From positions 1 to 53,520 of the forward strand of contig JBBSAJ010000016.1 in NCBI GenBank assembly GCA_038252405.1: 53,520 nucleotides of DNA, in the 5' to 3' direction. This DNA is from DATCDE01 sp038252405 (GTDB taxonomy: Bacteria > Actinomycetota > Actinomycetes > Prado026). The stretch's first letter is position 1. Each line of letters starts with the position of its first letter. The notes beneath the pieces were generated by a model. It had not been told where the DNA came from. It did not search any database and worked only from the letters and a program-made list of their open reading frames with translations. Positions 53,159 through 53,520 of the stretch are shown piece after piece. Both the position numbers and the translations under genes were made by a program.

Positions 53159-53231
53159 GCGCCCGTAGCTCAACGGATAGAGCATCTGACTACGGATCAG
53201 AAGGTTGGGGGTTCGAGTCCCTCCGGGCGCG
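53159..53231 (+). tRNA. tRNA-Arg (anticodon ACG)
   Basis: The acceptor GCGCCCG pairs with CGGGCGC; G is the discriminator. The D-arm is AGCTCAACGGATAGAGC. The anticodon loop CTACGGA is closed by TCTGA/TCAGA. The T-arm is GGGGGTTCGAGTCCCTC. 73 nt. A34 is expected to become inosine, reading CGU, CGC and CGA. Confidence 0.96.
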
Positions 53232-53245
53232 CCCCCAAAACCGCA

Positions 53246-53289
53246 GATCAGGGCCGGTTTCCCTCGTTGTGAGGGGCCGGCTCTTGATC
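53246..53289 (+). terminator. stem-loop after tRNA-Arg
   Basis: GATCA, GCCGG and CCCTC pair in order with GAGGG, CCGGC and TGATC around GTTGT, giving a long, slightly bulged hairpin 15 nt past the tRNA. It is a plausible transcript end or processing signal; no strong T-run follows. Confidence 0.5.
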
Positions 53290-53300
53290 GTTCTGGGGCC

Positions 53301-53324
53301 CGTACAGCTATGCGTACAGCTATG
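53301..53324. repeat. 12-bp tandem duplication
   Basis: CGTACAGCTATG occurs twice head to tail. The stretch from 53290 to 53420 contains no gene I can support; its base use is less GC-rich than the rest of the window. Confidence 0.7.
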
Positions 53325-53420
53325 GGGTTTGAGGAAGGATCGGGCCTGGCAGCGCTCAACGGGAGGACGCATCCCCGCCCTAACGCCGATTCTCGCGCAG
53401 CGGTTTCGATCCCAGTTTGA

Positions 53421-53520
53421 TCATTGGTACTCGTAGCGGAGGTGGCGGCCGCCCCACCAGGGGACTTCGCTGGTGGGGAGGTCTGCTTGCCGTAGGACGG
53501 GTGAGTGGGCGCGGCGGTCG
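53421..53520 (-). CDS. possible C-terminal end of a minus-strand gene cut by the window edge
   Basis: From the window edge the minus strand is open for 32 codons and stops with TGA at 53421-53423. The peptide ends SEVPWWGGRHLRYEYQ. I do not recognise it. Its aromatic-rich composition looks protein-like, and the position beside tRNA-Arg would suit an integrated element, but the fragment is too short to judge. Confidence 0.25.
   Translation of the reverse strand, partial: DRRAHSPVLRQADLPTSEVPWWGGRHLRYEYQ

Noticed and set aside
53190..53372. Minus-strand 60-codon frame ending RRDSNPQPSDP
   Set aside because: It is the antisense of tRNA-Arg and its hairpin; such peptides are well-known mis-annotations opposite tRNA genes.

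Overview
The window is a very GC-rich (about three quarters G+C by eye) chromosomal segment of a high-GC actinobacterium. Supporting this are a Bpa proteasome activator, an AtuA/AtuC/AtuD-like acyl-CoA operon, a glpD-tetR-flavoprotein-DAG kinase block in the same order as M. tuberculosis Rv2249c-Rv2252, a tuberculostearate-type methyltransferase/reductase pair, cell-wall-binding repeat 2 modules, many GTG starts and many leaderless-type promoters. A sigma-FliA/WhiG-type promoter in front of a GGDEF-EAL gene hints at a motile or sporulating lineage. The genus cannot be decided from the sequence. No rRNA, CRISPR array, phage or transposase gene was seen.

Layout. 1-2.1 kb: tail of an HNH endonuclease and larC-larB (nickel-pincer cofactor). 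2.2-10.8 kb (+): DUF4446, pheA, GGDEF-EAL, serS, two Cof-type HAD phosphatases, an ABC exporter pair. 10.8-14.9 kb (-): a compact DUF6457-moeA-K+ channel-quinone oxidoreductase-bpa run. 15.0-23.0 kb (+): six overlapping genes (carboxyltransferase, biotin carboxylase/BCCP, AtuA-family, TetR, acyl-CoA dehydrogenase, enoyl-CoA hydratase) that resemble an acyclic-terpene/leucine-type acyl-CoA carboxylation pathway, with a palindromic operator at the promoter. 23.1-31.6 kb: a YdeI-like pseudogene, mobA, a paired acyl-CoA dehydrogenase, tdh-kbl threonine catabolism, phenylalanine hydroxylase, a ROK glucokinase-like gene and an MpaB-family oxygenase. 31.7-36.4 kb: glpD-tetR divergent from a flavoprotein and a DAG kinase. 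36.5-41.3 kb: tRNA-Ser(TGA), an ABC-F ATPase, two L,D-transpeptidase-type cell-wall proteins. 41.3-45.2 kb: a complete CstR-type sulfide/persulfide module (rhodanese, CstB-like fusion, rhodanese, TauE, OsmC, CstR) with two matching operators. 45.2-53.5 kb: a beta-hydroxyacid dehydrogenase, a 10-methyl fatty acid gene pair, an acyl-CoA ligase, rpiA, tRNA-Ser(GCT), a hemerythrin-like protein, a DUF1624/DUF418-like membrane protein and tRNA-Arg(ACG).

The most unusual feature is a set of dispersed palindromic elements. Family A begins CATGAAGG and ends CCTTCATG, with about eight full or partial copies, three of them inverted pairs about 105-126 bp long. Family B has CGTTGCAGG arms around a conserved core that contains ATAG or ATAA (three copies). 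A single element C carries TTGTCAGGGTG arms. These elements sit on gene boundaries and supply coding signals. Family A gives the Shine-Dalgarno and ATG of one HAD gene and the TGA stops of three genes. Family B gives the last seven residues and stop of both the DAG kinase and RpiA. One AtuA-family gene carries two different palindromes in frame. A second general pattern is a TANNNT -10 box placed 6-7 nt before a start codon at thirteen genes, predicting leaderless transcripts.
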